From Stenotrophomonas bentonitica (lineage in GTDB: Bacteria; Pseudomonadota; Gammaproteobacteria; Xanthomonadales; Xanthomonadaceae), in the NCBI RefSeq assembly GCF_013185915.1, contig NZ_JAAZUH010000001.1, forward strand, positions 310,001-374,000: a stretch of DNA of 64,000 bases. The letters are read 5' to 3'. The translations under genes and the position numbers were made by a program. Positions within the stretch are counted from its first letter, which is position 1. Each line of letters begins with the position of its first letter. The notes under the pieces are model-generated. The model saw only the letters and a list, made by a program, of their open reading frames with translations, was not told the DNA's origin and did no database searches. Below, piece after piece: positions 28,957 through 37,632 of the stretch.

Positions 28957-29135
28957 GATCGAACCCTCTGCGGTATTGCGAAAACGCAACTGAAACTATC
29001 ACCCGCACCGGGTGATGGAAATTGCGCCTCATCATTAGGAGAGTGGAGCTTCAGCCAGCGTAGGCCACGAGCGTGTCTCCATGAGAAAGCGGATGGCTTG
29101 AACCACGGCAGGTGCACGCCTCGCGCGCCCGTCCC

Positions 29136-29873
29136 CTAGAATTCCGCTTCCTTGCTGGCAGGCTGCAGCACCTGCTTCCCCCGATCATTGCCGATGCTCA
29201 GGGACCCTATCCCGCCCGCCAGCCCATGCGCCCTCGCGACCGAAGAATAATCGACAAAGAAATCGGGCTTGCGCCATTGCGCGGAAATCGACTCACGGCT
29301 GCCGCCCTGATCGTTGTTCCAGGCCACCGCCTCCTGCGAAACGGGCGAACCGAACTTGCGCTTCAGCAGCTCCATCACGCGCGGCTGCGCCTCGAACCCC
29401 GTAGTGTTAAAGCGCAAGGCAATCACACGCAAGTCGTGCAGCAGAACCAAGCCGCCCGCACCTTCCAGGGAAAGGGTGTCGCCTGCGCCCGCGCCGATCG
29501 CCATGCCGATGGGCGCGACCCACGCCGGGAACTCATCCGTGGCAAAGAACAGGTAACCGTACTCGCCGGGTCCGAACTCGGTATTGCCCACGGCCAGGTT
29601 TGTCGTGCCGGGCGCCACGCACAGCCCTGTTGCTGGCGGAGTGACCTTCAGCGGCTCTGGCGGCGGGGTCGTCAGCCTCTCGAACCTCCTGGTCCCCAAC
29701 CAATTTTTGGTCTCGCGGGCAGGCGGAGCTGGCATGGCTAGTTCGCAAAACGGCAGCGCTAACGGCGCCCCCACCTTGATGCCGAATACGTCAGGTTCCG
29801 CCGCAGATACCGAGACGGGAGAAGCAATGGTCAGTACAACGAAAAGCGAACTGGCGGCTGCAATAAAACGCAT
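29136..29873 (-). CDS. Secreted protein of unknown function
   Basis: A 245-residue protein from the ATG at 29873. The signal peptide MRFIAAASSLFVVLTIA ends near ASPVSVSAA. The mature part starts EPDVFGIKVGAPLALPFCEL, a pattern seen in periplasmic proteins that compute a metabolite- or calcium-like motif, but no family is assigned. Codon use is normal. Confidence 0.68.
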   Translation of the reverse strand: MRFIAAASSLFVVLTIASPVSVSAAEPDVFGIKVGAPLALPFCELAMPAPPARETKNWLGTRRFERLTTPPPEPLKVTPPATGLCVAPGTTNLAVGNTEFGPGEYGYLFFATDEFPAWVAPIGMAIGAGAGDTLSLEGAGGLVLLHDLRVIALRFNTTGFEAQPRVMELLKRKFGSPVSQEAVAWNNDQGGSRESISAQWRKPDFFVDYSSVARAHGLAGGIGSLSIGNDRGKQVLQPASKEAEF

Positions 29874-29936
29874 GGGGCTGTCATCCAAGCTGGATAATGA
29901 TTGGGGCGGAGGTGTGTCCCGGTTGCGACTTTGTGG

Positions 29937-30383
29937 CTAATGATCGTTCGCGACCGCGAGATATTCTTCGAGAACATTGGCGCGCTCGCAGAGACGAAAA
30001 ATCTCGTTCTGCATGACCTGAAAGCTGCTCACGGTTTCGCTGCCGTAGAGTGACGACTCAAACGCACCGCTGGTGTTGTGGGAATCGAGCCACGCGCGCT
30101 CGGCGCGGATCAGATTTTCCTTGGCTGTGTCACGCTGCGTGCTGAGCAGTGCCTTGTAGGCGCCATTCAATCGAACGTCCTGGCGTTCCTTCTCTCCAGA
30201 TTGGCATGCAGCAAGTGCGATGCCGTCTGATCCCGCATTTTCAACGCAAGCGTAGAACAGGTTCGTAATGCCTGGAGGCGCTTGACGCTTGATGACCTGG
30301 GTGGTGCTTTCGTTCGCCTGGGCGCCAGAGCCGTACATGAAGAATGCAAGGCTCAAGGTGATAATTCTGGTTGTAGCTTTCAT
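29937..30383 (-). CDS. LprI/DUF1311-like secreted protein
   Basis: A 148-residue protein with signal peptide MKATTRIITLSLAFFMYGSG. The mature part has the LprI-type pattern: a Cys, then LNGAYKALLSTQRDTAKENLIRAERAWLDSH. In this family Cys residues pair and the YKxLL...AWLxxR core forms a helical bundle; some members inhibit lysozyme. The assignment is by pattern only. Confidence 0.7.
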   Translation of the reverse strand: MKATTRIITLSLAFFMYGSGAQANESTTQVIKRQAPPGITNLFYACVENAGSDGIALAACQSGEKERQDVRLNGAYKALLSTQRDTAKENLIRAERAWLDSHNTSGAFESSLYGSETVSSFQVMQNEIFRLCERANVLEEYLAVANDH

Positions 30384-30615
30384 GCGGTGTCGGCCTCAGT
30401 GTATCCAGGGGCGGCATCGGCTTTCCGTTGCCAGTGTCCCGGTAGTCTACCTTCCAGACAAGGTCCGCGTCGTGAGTGCCCTTGTCGCGCCACCCGAGCC
30501 CGCTGGGCCTACATCGATCCGCGCCAGCCGCAACTCATCCGGTCGATCATGACGCCCACCCTGCCCTCTGGCTCCCTCCCTGAGACGCGGAGTCGCGAGA
30601 CAAGAGCCTGCCGGT

Positions 30616-31038
30616 TTAGTTGAGGTGCGGCGCAACAAGCTGCCTAAGTTTGTCCACGCCCGTAGCGCGCTGACTTGCCGGATGATGGCTCTGCACCAGG
30701 GCAGCCCATTCAGCCCTTGTGGCTTCAGCGAGATCGGACTGATCGACAGGAATCCAATGCATTGACCAGAACGGGAAGCGTCTGGCTCCTGTCATCGCAC
30801 GCCCCAACTCCATAACCTCGAAGTGGCTCGTCGCGTTGCGTATCCGGCGATAGGCGGACGCTACTCCGTCAGCGGGGCCCTCAAGGTACTGGAGAAAAAC
30901 AGCTCCATCACACAACAGAACGCCGGTTACTCCCGCCATGGAATTGTGCGCAGCGGCGTCGCGGACGAGTTCGTCGATCTCATCTCTACCAAGGCCGGGA
31001 ACCAGCTGACTCACATAGGCGATTGCATGAACCGGCAC
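30616..31038 (-). CDS. BLUF-domain blue-light photoreceptor
   Basis: A 140-residue stand-alone BLUF protein that binds FAD and switches hydrogen bonding in blue light. Key residues sit at canonical positions: Y8 in IAYVS, N32 in HNSMAGVTGVLL and Q50 in FLQYLEG, with W at WSMHW. No effector domain is fused, so it must act through a partner protein, as in PixD/YcgF-type systems. It neighbours oxidative-stress genes (manganese catalase, ferritin-like proteins). Confidence 0.93.
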   Translation of the reverse strand: MPVHAIAYVSQLVPGLGRDEIDELVRDAAAHNSMAGVTGVLLCDGAVFLQYLEGPADGVASAYRRIRNATSHFEVMELGRAMTGARRFPFWSMHWIPVDQSDLAEATRAEWAALVQSHHPASQRATGVDKLRQLVAPHLN

Positions 31039-31104
31039 TCTCTTTTCCTCTATATATGCAGCCTGCAGGTCCGAGCATACGATGGCGTCGGTTAATGGAT
31101 GGTG

Positions 31105-31418
31105 GAAGCGTGGTGATCTTCACTCGTCCTGCGCCCAACGCGCCAATGCGATAACCATCCCATTTGATCCCATGAATCCACTGCTCGCCCTTCGGGGGCA
31201 CGTCGCCTGGCTTGGCCAGCTGGGGCTAGAAGGGCCCTGCGGCAGGCTCTGCCGCCACTGCTGCAGGCAGTGCCAACGCTGGTCAAACTGCGCGACATGG
31301 CCACCCCCATACTCCCCCTTGGGAATCTCGCCCGCTGCCCGGCTGGCAACGCCTTGCCGGGCTCGGGTTCCTTGGTCTGGTCAAAGCGGCGTTTGCGGCG
31401 GTATTCGACCAAGGACAT
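31105..31418 (-). pseudogene. ligD: Scrambled remnant of the DNA ligase D gene
   Basis: Three fragments in different frames match ATP-dependent DNA ligase LigD. The N-terminus MSLVEYRRKRRFDQTKEPEP starts at the ATG at 31418. IPKGEYGGGHVAQFD (about 31285-31331) is from the 3'-phosphoesterase domain. WIHGIKWDGYRIGAL (about 31109-31178) includes the nucleotidyltransferase motif KxDG. Most of the gene (normally over 2 kb) is deleted, and no ku gene is nearby. It is a clear fossil of a bacterial NHEJ gene. Confidence 0.8.
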
Positions 31419-31510
31419 TGCGGCGACCTACTTGCCCAGGCGCTGCCGCACCGCCGCAGCTGTCGGCCACGGTTGTATCCTCACTTCGTGGTCATTGAAG
31501 ACAACATGGC

Positions 31511-32413
31511 TCATGGCTCCCGGGCCGGACTCTTCGTTGCACCCGCGCCTTCGCCGGCGGCCAGTTCGGCGCCCGTAAGTGGATCTTCTTCCGGGTCCGA
31601 AAGCGTGCGCAAGCTGACTGCCTCCAACGCCAGCTTCTCGCGCTCAGATAGCCCGACCGAGTAGCCTCCTTCACCGCCGTCCAATGCAGCCTGCGCATCG
31701 CGATCGCTGACCTGCTCCCAGAGATCACCACTGTTCCAGCTTCCCGTGACGTCGCCTTCGCCCTGGGACATGTCCATGTAGAGATCAGTGAAAGCCGGAT
31801 CGCCGGGCATCTTGCCGGGCGGGAAGTTGGGGCGAATGCTGTAAAGCGCCTTCTCAAACGATTTCTGATGCGCGATCTCGCGGGTCATCAGGAAGCGCAG
31901 GGCGTCTTTGATGCCGGGATCGTCGGTGACGTTGATGAGGCGTTCGTAGACAATCTTGGCACGGGCCTCTGCGGCGATGTTCGAGCGTAGATCCGCAGTG
32001 GGCTCACCGATGGAGTCGATATACGCCGCATTCCAAGGCACGCCGCTGGAGTTCACGAGCGCAGGGCCGCCCCCGTAGAGGATCTGCTGCGTGTGGCTGG
32101 TGCTGTTACCACCCAGGTTACGCATGTCCTCGACTTCGGCCATGCCCTCGGACTGGACGGCCTTGGGCCCTTGGTTGAGCATGGCAATGATGGTGCCGAT
32201 GATTTCCAGGTGGCTGATTTCTTCGGTGGCGATATCGAACAGGAGATCCTTCCGCCCCGGATCGGTCTCCCCCAGCGCCTGGGTGAAGTAGCGCATCGCA
32301 GCGGCCAACTCCCCTTGGGGGCCGCCAAACTGTTCCAGCATCAGGGTTGCAAGGGCCGGATCAGAGCGCTCGACCCGGACGGTGTACATGAGCTTTTTGT
32401 GGTGCAGAAACAT
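31511..32413 (-). CDS. Manganese catalase
   Basis: A 300-residue non-haem dimanganese catalase that disproportionates hydrogen peroxide in the cytoplasm. The ligands are all at expected positions: E35, E65, H68 (TEEISHLE), E149 (AAEARAK) and H182 (REIAHQKS). The extended C-terminal tail is Gly/Glu-rich. It is followed by a DUF892 gene, as in the yciGFE-katN stress cluster of enterics, so RpoS-like stress control is plausible. Confidence 0.95.
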   Translation of the reverse strand: MFLHHKKLMYTVRVERSDPALATLMLEQFGGPQGELAAAMRYFTQALGETDPGRKDLLFDIATEEISHLEIIGTIIAMLNQGPKAVQSEGMAEVEDMRNLGGNSTSHTQQILYGGGPALVNSSGVPWNAAYIDSIGEPTADLRSNIAAEARAKIVYERLINVTDDPGIKDALRFLMTREIAHQKSFEKALYSIRPNFPPGKMPGDPAFTDLYMDMSQGEGDVTGSWNSGDLWEQVSDRDAQAALDGGEGGYSVGLSEREKLALEAVSLRTLSDPEEDPLTGAELAAGEGAGATKSPAREP

Positions 32414-32467
32414 GGTGTGGTCCTCTGGCGTTGGCTGGGACGAAATCCCGGATTTCGATAAGGTCTA

Positions 32468-32977
32468 CTATTTCTTGGCTTCCACGCCCGGCGTGGCGTC
32501 GCGGACCATGAACTCTTCCGTGACTTCCGGCAGGTGCGCAGCCAACCACTCGGCCATCGCCTCTTCCTGCACCAGGATCTCCTCGCAGACGCGGGCCGTT
32601 TCTGCATCTCCGGCCGTCTTCGCGGCGGCAATAAGGGCGGTGTAGGAGGCGATTTCGAAGTGTTCGAATACATACCCCGCCATCGCGCCCTTGACGATCT
32701 CGTCGGAGGCGGTCATTCCACCAACCGCCTGACCGAATGCGGCCATCTTTCCCATCACATCTTTGATCGTGGAGGGAGAGCCACCCAAGCGTTTGATGCA
32801 GCCTTCCAACAGCTCGCGCTGCCCGATGGTTTCTTGAATGTGTTCCTCAATGCGGGCCTTGAGCACCGGGTAGTGCTCGATGCGCGATGCCTGCCCTTTC
32901 AGCATGGTTTCGGCCTGTTGCTCCATCGCGTGTGCATCGCGCAGCCAATCCAACAAGTTCTCTTTGATTTCTGCCAT
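32468..32977 (-). CDS. DUF892 ferritin-like protein, YciE type
   Basis: A 169-residue four-helix-bundle protein of the DUF892/YciE-YciF family. Conserved Glu/His pairs of a diiron-like site occur in HAMEQQAETML, RIEEHIQET, FEHFEIASY and CEEILVQEE. Family members are induced by stress and resemble rubrerythrin or ferritin. It lies upstream of the manganese catalase gene with 54 bases between, so co-transcription is likely. Confidence 0.9.
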   Translation of the reverse strand: MAEIKENLLDWLRDAHAMEQQAETMLKGQASRIEHYPVLKARIEEHIQETIGQRELLEGCIKRLGGSPSTIKDVMGKMAAFGQAVGGMTASDEIVKGAMAGYVFEHFEIASYTALIAAAKTAGDAETARVCEEILVQEEAMAEWLAAHLPEVTEEFMVRDATPGVEAKK

Positions 32978-33185
32978 GTGAATCTCCTCCGTGGGTGTAG
33001 TCCAGACCCTACGGTGTCATCCATGTGGACGAGGCGAACCTATCGTGAAGAAGTGGAGATAGACTTCCCCGATTTGCACAGATGTTTTTCACAATGCCGT
33101 GGAACTGCGACATCGCCTACGGCACCGGCGTCCATGAAGGTCTCCATCCGGGGCGGCGACTCCGCCGCCCCGGTCGGCGTAACCG

Positions 33186-33509
33186 TCATCCAGGCAGGCC
33201 CAGCTTCCAGTTACCGCCGGTCTTCTCGAATCGGACCAGGACCTTGGAGAGCGCCTCGGGTGACGGATCGGCGGCAAGCACCATCACCCCTGGCCCGGTG
33301 CCCAGGTACATGCGCCTTCCCGGCTCAATGCCCAGATCGCGGATCCAAAGCCCCCTCGCCTTCAGACAGGGAACGGTTGGGCATCCTGGGTACGTTTCGA
33401 GACCTTCGTGGTGAAACGCGTTGATGATCAGGCTCTGCGGTGCGCGCCAGAAGCGCTTGCGGAAGGCGCGTTCGTCGGGGGTCAGCGTGGACCAGTCGTC
33501 GTGCATCAT
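33186..33509 (-). CDS. Hypothetical protein, 107 residues
   Basis: Start at the ATG at 33509 behind GGAG; the longer upstream frame has no such signal. The sequence has DDWSTLTPDERAFRKRFWRAP and a C-terminal VLVRFEKTGGNWKLGLPG. There is no family I recognise; it is probably a small soluble stress-block protein. A perfect hairpin lies in its leader. Confidence 0.6.
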   Translation of the reverse strand: MMHDDWSTLTPDERAFRKRFWRAPQSLIINAFHHEGLETYPGCPTVPCLKARGLWIRDLGIEPGRRMYLGTGPGVMVLAADPSPEALSKVLVRFEKTGGNWKLGLPG

Positions 33510-33987
33510 GGTTCTCCTGTGTGTTCTCCCTCGCCGGAATGGCGAGGGAGTCGGGAGGTTCAGAACCGTGATGTGGATACGGTGCGACGCTTTTCCGCGA
33601 GGGTGTTGTATTGCGCCACCCTCCCGACACAGATTGGTCACCATGCAATTCCACATCGGGTTCTGACACCCAAGACACACCATGCGACCGGCGTAAGAGT
33701 ACTGGAAATCGAATTCCTCTATTGCCATTGCTGCTTGTCAGCGCGGCAGCAAAAAAGATGTCGCGAACACATCAGTTTGAGACAATTTGTGTGCCAGCGC
33801 GCATTTACCACGGTACCAGATCGCACTTTCGGATGACGAGGCCCTGCGAAAATTCATCTACGGGTTTCGTTCCACCCTGTCGCAATGGGCACATGTCGCG
33901 CAAACGGCCGCCGGTACCCCCGTCGGCGTGGTCCGCTGCATCGCCTGTAGCATCGGAATCGAAGAGAATCGAGTCGGGACTAGCGCC
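33510..33987. other. Leader hairpin and otherwise gene-poor stretch
   Basis: CTCCCTCGCC (33526-33535) and GGCGAGGGAG (33541-33550) form a perfect 10-bp stem with a 5-base loop 17 bases upstream of the 33509 start codon. The remainder has only a weak plus-strand frame (33787-34026, GTG start) without a recognisable product. Confidence 0.45.
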
Positions 33988-34413
33988 CTACTCCGCCCTG
34001 CACCGCTGCCAGCCGCCGGTAGGTGACGAGACCTGTTCCCACCCATTCGGCAGCTTGCGCATCGCCTGGCCACCCACACATGCGCGCCCTGACTTTGCCG
34101 CCGCTTCACTCCCCAGTGCAGGCAGGCGAATCACGTCGTCAGATGGGCCGGGGCGCCCGGCGCGACGCGCCTCACCCTGAAGCGTGCTCGCTTCCAGTTG
34201 GTCGCAGTAGAGCTTCATTTTGGGATCCGGGTGATTGGGCCATCCATACTGCTCGCAGTTGAAAGGCGTGGTGGTATTCGACATGGAGTTGTAGGCCGCC
34301 TTTGGCACGACTTGCGCGGGCTTGGGGCTGGGCCCTGTGGCGGTGTGTATCTGCGCGACCGCTGTCGACGAAACCAGCAAACCCAAGGTGATCACTGTCA
34401 AACGTACGTCCAT
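33988..34413 (-). CDS. Secreted protein of unknown function
   Basis: A 141-residue protein with signal peptide MDVRLTVITLGLLVSSTAVA. The mature part is Pro/Gly-rich with four cysteines (NCEQYGW, YCDQLE, RACVGG, WQRCRAE), probably in two disulphides. No family is recognised. Confidence 0.65.
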   Translation of the reverse strand: MDVRLTVITLGLLVSSTAVAQIHTATGPSPKPAQVVPKAAYNSMSNTTTPFNCEQYGWPNHPDPKMKLYCDQLEASTLQGEARRAGRPGPSDDVIRLPALGSEAAAKSGRACVGGQAMRKLPNGWEQVSSPTGGWQRCRAE

Positions 34414-34613
34414 GTAGCCCCCTTTTCCCTACCCCGGATTCTGCATGCATTAGGGCTGGCCAGACAAGGGTTCCATGACTCTGTTAAACGGCTTGGTAGT
34501 GAGGGAAATCCGGATGCCACGTGAAGAAAACCTCTTCGCTTGAGCGTTTGGCTTCACGGTCCTTAAGCATCGCGGGCGTCAACCTATAAGCCCTTCCACC
34601 AGAGGATCGATAC

Positions 34614-35111
34614 ATGGCGATTAAAACCCTTGAAGAGCTGTTCGTCCACGAGCTTTCCGATATCTACAGCGCTGAAAAGCAGCTGACCAAGGCCCTTCCG
34701 CGATTGGCGCGGGCCGCAGAAAACCCCGACCTGGCGGCAGCGTTCGAGACTCATCTGGAAGAGACACAGGGTCAGATCGAGCGCATCGACCAGGTCGTCG
34801 AAGTGCTGGGCATTCGCCTCAAGCGCATCAAGTGCGCCGCCATGGAAGGATTGGTCGAGGAAGGCAAGGAAGTCATTGACTCGGTTGACAAGGGCCCCGT
34901 GCGCGACGCTGCGCTGATCGGTGGCGCCCAGAAGGTGGAGCATTACGAAATTGCCTCGTATGGCACCATCGCAGCGATTGCCAAGCAGCTGGGGTACAAG
35001 GACGCGCTGCCGCTCCTTCTTGAGACCTTGGAGGAAGAGAAGGCAACCGATGAGAAGTTGACCCTCCTGGCGAAGTCCGGTGGAAACGCCAAGGCCGCCC
35101 AGGCGGCGTAA
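34614..35111 (+). CDS. DUF892 ferritin-like protein, YciF type
   Basis: A 165-residue protein starting MAIKTLEELFVHELSDIYSA, the YciF-type beginning, with the family metal-site residues in HELSDIYSAEKQL, THLEETQGQ, VEHYEIASY and LEEEKATDE. It is paralogous to the gene at 32468 but on the other strand. It probably protects against oxidative or desiccation stress. Confidence 0.9.
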   Translation: MAIKTLEELFVHELSDIYSAEKQLTKALPRLARAAENPDLAAAFETHLEETQGQIERIDQVVEVLGIRLKRIKCAAMEGLVEEGKEVIDSVDKGPVRDAALIGGAQKVEHYEIASYGTIAAIAKQLGYKDALPLLLETLEEEKATDEKLTLLAKSGGNAKAAQAA

Positions 35112-35204
35112 TGTGTAACTCGGAGGGCGGCACGGGTTGCCGCTCCTCCACTCAAGTCGCATAGGCAGGGCAAACGCCGCGTCGCTTGGTCAACTCTGGG
35201 CCGT

Positions 35205-35849
35205 ATGCTCATGTGGAAACGTAACGGTTTATCCATAGTACTGCTCCTGCTGCTTCTCTGCTTCCTCGGGGGGCAGGTGTGGACCGGCTTTCTGGCACAT
35301 AATCAGGAGCTCGCGGACGCACATCGTGCGTCATTGGACCTGTGGGAGTACCTACAGAGCGGGCACTTCGTCAGCGCCACGTTCGAGAACTGGGAAAGCG
35401 AGTTCCTCCAGATGGCCATGTATGTGCTGTTGACTGTCACCCTCCGCCAGAAGGGGTCCGCCGAATCCAGGCCGCTGGACGAAGCCCAGGAAGAAGAGCG
35501 CGTTGAACCTGGCCCCACCCCGTGGGCCGTCCGCAAGGGGGGGCTCTGGAAGACGTTGTACGGTCACTCCCTGGCGATCGCCTTCGGCGCCCTGTTCCTT
35601 ATGAGCTTCTCCCTGCACCTGGCGGGCAGCTGGCGTGCGGAGGTCGAGGAGCAGCTGGCGTTTGGACAGCCGGCCCCGACGTGCTGGGAACACCTTTGGA
35701 GCAGCAGCTTCTGGTTCGAGTCGTTCCAGAACTGGCAGAGCGAATTCCTGGCCGTGCTCTCGCTGGTCATCCTGACCATTTTCCTGCGTCAGAAAGACTC
35801 GCCGCAGTCCAAGCCGCTTGCCGCACCCCATAGCCAGACGGGCGATTGA
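35205..35849 (+). CDS. DUF6766-type membrane protein with internal repeat
   Basis: A 214-residue protein with four membrane helices in two matching halves. Each half has a helix, then F.NW.SEFL and a second helix ending in LRQK.S (residues about 58-85 and 172-205). An acidic linker joins them. This pattern matches DUF6766 proteins common in stress clusters of soil bacteria. The role is unknown. Confidence 0.78.
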   Translation: MLMWKRNGLSIVLLLLLLCFLGGQVWTGFLAHNQELADAHRASLDLWEYLQSGHFVSATFENWESEFLQMAMYVLLTVTLRQKGSAESRPLDEAQEEERVEPGPTPWAVRKGGLWKTLYGHSLAIAFGALFLMSFSLHLAGSWRAEVEEQLAFGQPAPTCWEHLWSSSFWFESFQNWQSEFLAVLSLVILTIFLRQKDSPQSKPLAAPHSQTGD

Positions 35850-35864
35850 GAGGTCTCATCCAGC

Positions 35865-36413
35865 ATGCCCCAGCCCATTCCAGCTCTTTTGATCATCGAC
35901 ATGTTCACCCTGTTCGACTTTCCGGAAGCTGACATGGTGAAGTCCGAGGCACTGCAGGCCGCGAGGAAGATATCCGTCCTGGCGGAGCGTTTTCGCGAGC
36001 GGGGAGACCCGGTCATCTACGCAAATGACAACTTCGCCAACTGGCAGATGGACTTCAAGCAGCTGGTAAGTGTCTGCTTGGCTACAGAGGGCGAGTCCTC
36101 CGATATCGCCAAGGTTCTGCAGCCACAGCCTGGCGACTATTTCGTGCTTAAGCCCAAACACTCGGCGTTCCTCGCCACCCCGCTTACCGTGCTGCTCGCC
36201 AAGCTTGGAGTGAAGGAGCTCGTCGTTGCGGGGATGACCGCCGAATCGTGCATTACCGCTACGTGCTTCGACAGCAATGCGAGGGAGTACGACACGATCG
36301 TGGTGCAGGAGGCGGTGGCTGGACTTGGCGCCAACCGAAGGACGGCGTTACGCCTGCTGCAAGACTCAAAGGCGGCGCGAGTCTTGAAGTTGGCGAGCTA
36401 CCTGCGCCGCTGA
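35865..36413 (+). CDS. Isochorismatase-family cysteine hydrolase
   Basis: A 182-residue nicotinamidase/isochorismatase-fold enzyme. The catalytic triad is visible: D12 in LLIIDMF, Lys in VLKPKHSAF (K96 or K98) and C129 in MTAESCI. The substrate is unknown; relatives hydrolyse isochorismate, nicotinamide or N-carbamoyl compounds. It starts 15 bases after the DUF6766 gene and may be co-transcribed with it. Confidence 0.88.
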   Translation: MPQPIPALLIIDMFTLFDFPEADMVKSEALQAARKISVLAERFRERGDPVIYANDNFANWQMDFKQLVSVCLATEGESSDIAKVLQPQPGDYFVLKPKHSAFLATPLTVLLAKLGVKELVVAGMTAESCITATCFDSNAREYDTIVVQEAVAGLGANRRTALRLLQDSKAARVLKLASYLRR

Positions 36414-36531
36414 GGAATCAAGGGCGGCCGGCGTGAGCTCGCTAAAGTTCCGTGATACCAACTTTTGGTCAAGATGCCGGAGTTACGATGAAGAGTGATT
36501 GCTACGTAGTCGCTGACGGCGGATATCCGTC

Positions 36532-37029
36532 ATGAGCGTGACCGGTTGGCATCTGCTTTACCTGCTTTGGCTGTCTGCAGGTGCCATGGACTTCATGCTA
36601 CACAGGGCCAGCAACATCGAAGCCACGTCGGGTCTGAAAGAATCAACGCTGCACCTGGTTCAGATTGGGATCCTGGGGCTGGCTACAGTACTTTGGCTTA
36701 GCTTCCAGGCATCGCCAACACTGCTGGCGATCCTGCTGGCACTGGTGTGCCTGCATGCGATCACTGGCTATTGGGACACAAAGGTGGCCTATCCCAAACG
36801 CGCGATCCGGCCCGTCGAGCAGCATGTTCACAGCATCCTGGATCTGGCCCCCTGGATTGCGGCAGGCGCCGTTTATTGGTCCATCCCGGTCAACCAGGCA
36901 GGGGTTGGTTTGACCTTCGAGCCAGCCCCGCTACCCATGTGGGTGTTTGCCATCGTGCCGGCGTTGCTCCTTACCGTGCTCCCTGCCCTGATTGAGTTCC
37001 GACGTTGCTTTGTCTACCGGGCCTCGTAG
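36532..37029 (+). CDS. Four-helix membrane protein of unknown function
   Basis: A 165-residue protein with membrane helices near residues 5-22, 42-77, 105-117 and 135-152. Histidines near helix ends (LHRAS, LHLVQ, EQHVH) hint at metal or haem binding, as in small cytochrome-b-like or diiron membrane proteins, but this is speculative. Confidence 0.65.
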   Translation: MSVTGWHLLYLLWLSAGAMDFMLHRASNIEATSGLKESTLHLVQIGILGLATVLWLSFQASPTLLAILLALVCLHAITGYWDTKVAYPKRAIRPVEQHVHSILDLAPWIAAGAVYWSIPVNQAGVGLTFEPAPLPMWVFAIVPALLLTVLPALIEFRRCFVYRAS

Positions 37030-37110
37030 ATGAACATGCCCTACGTAGCTTTTGGCGGGTAATTGACTCGTGGCAGATGTACGGCAAACTTCCGTACAGG
37101 AGGATCACCC

Positions 37111-37374
37111 ATGACTACCGCTATCGCCCGCATCGACCTGCGCCTGAAGCCTGCTGACAAGGCGCGCATCATCCGTGGCGCGGACCTGCGGGGTGTGCCC
37201 CACTCGACATTTTTGCGCGACGCGCTACTACGCGAAGCCGACAACGTCATGGCTGCCGAACTGACAATTACCCTCTCGGCTGAAGAGTCCCGACGCTTCC
37301 TGAAGGCTTTGGACGCACCCTTCCAGCCCAATGCCAAGCTTATGCAGGCGCTTGCGCGCGTGGGACAGGGCTGA
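37111..37374 (+). CDS. DUF1778 (TacA-like) ribbon-helix-helix antitoxin
   Basis: An 87-residue protein from the ATG at 37111 after AGGAGG. The N-terminal ribbon-helix-helix (RIDLRLKPADKARIIRGADL) binds DNA, and the C-terminal part ITLSAEESRRFLKALDAPF is the toxin-blocking tail typical of DUF1778. Its GNAT toxin partner downstream is reduced to fragments, so the antitoxin is an orphan. Confidence 0.88.
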   Translation: MTTAIARIDLRLKPADKARIIRGADLRGVPHSTFLRDALLREADNVMAAELTITLSAEESRRFLKALDAPFQPNAKLMQALARVGQG

Positions 37375-37421
37375 TTCGGGCTGCTGTTGAACAGCTCAAG
37401 CCCAAGCGCCGCAAACGGTAG

Positions 37422-37632
37422 AGGTTTACATGTGGCGAACCGACGCTGAATGGCTACCTGCAACAGCAGGCAGCCCAGCATCACCGTGATGGCATCAGCA
37501 CTACACACGTCCTCGAGGACGACGCCGGCGCTCCACGAAAGCGCTGCCCTTTTCCACCGCGCATACGGCCTTCGCGAAGCCACGGCAAACGCGCATACAC
37601 TGTACTTGCCGCTGGGGTTCAAGGAGCCCTGA
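37422..37632 (+). pseudogene. Deleted GNAT acetyltransferase toxin (TacT-like)
   Basis: In the place of the TacT-type toxin, an N-terminal piece CGEPTLNGYLQQQAAQ...GISTTHVLEDD (from 37431) is joined to a C-terminal piece FHRAYGLREATANAHTLYL (from 37552) in another frame. The acetyl-CoA-binding core of about 80 residues is missing. The first about 20 codons are also lost behind a TAG at 37419. The 3' end overlaps the convergent SemiSWEET-like gene. Confidence 0.8.

Noticed and set aside
33787..34026. Possible plus-strand gene (79 codons, GTG start)
   Set aside because: No ribosome-binding site, no family, and it runs into the opposite secreted-protein gene.
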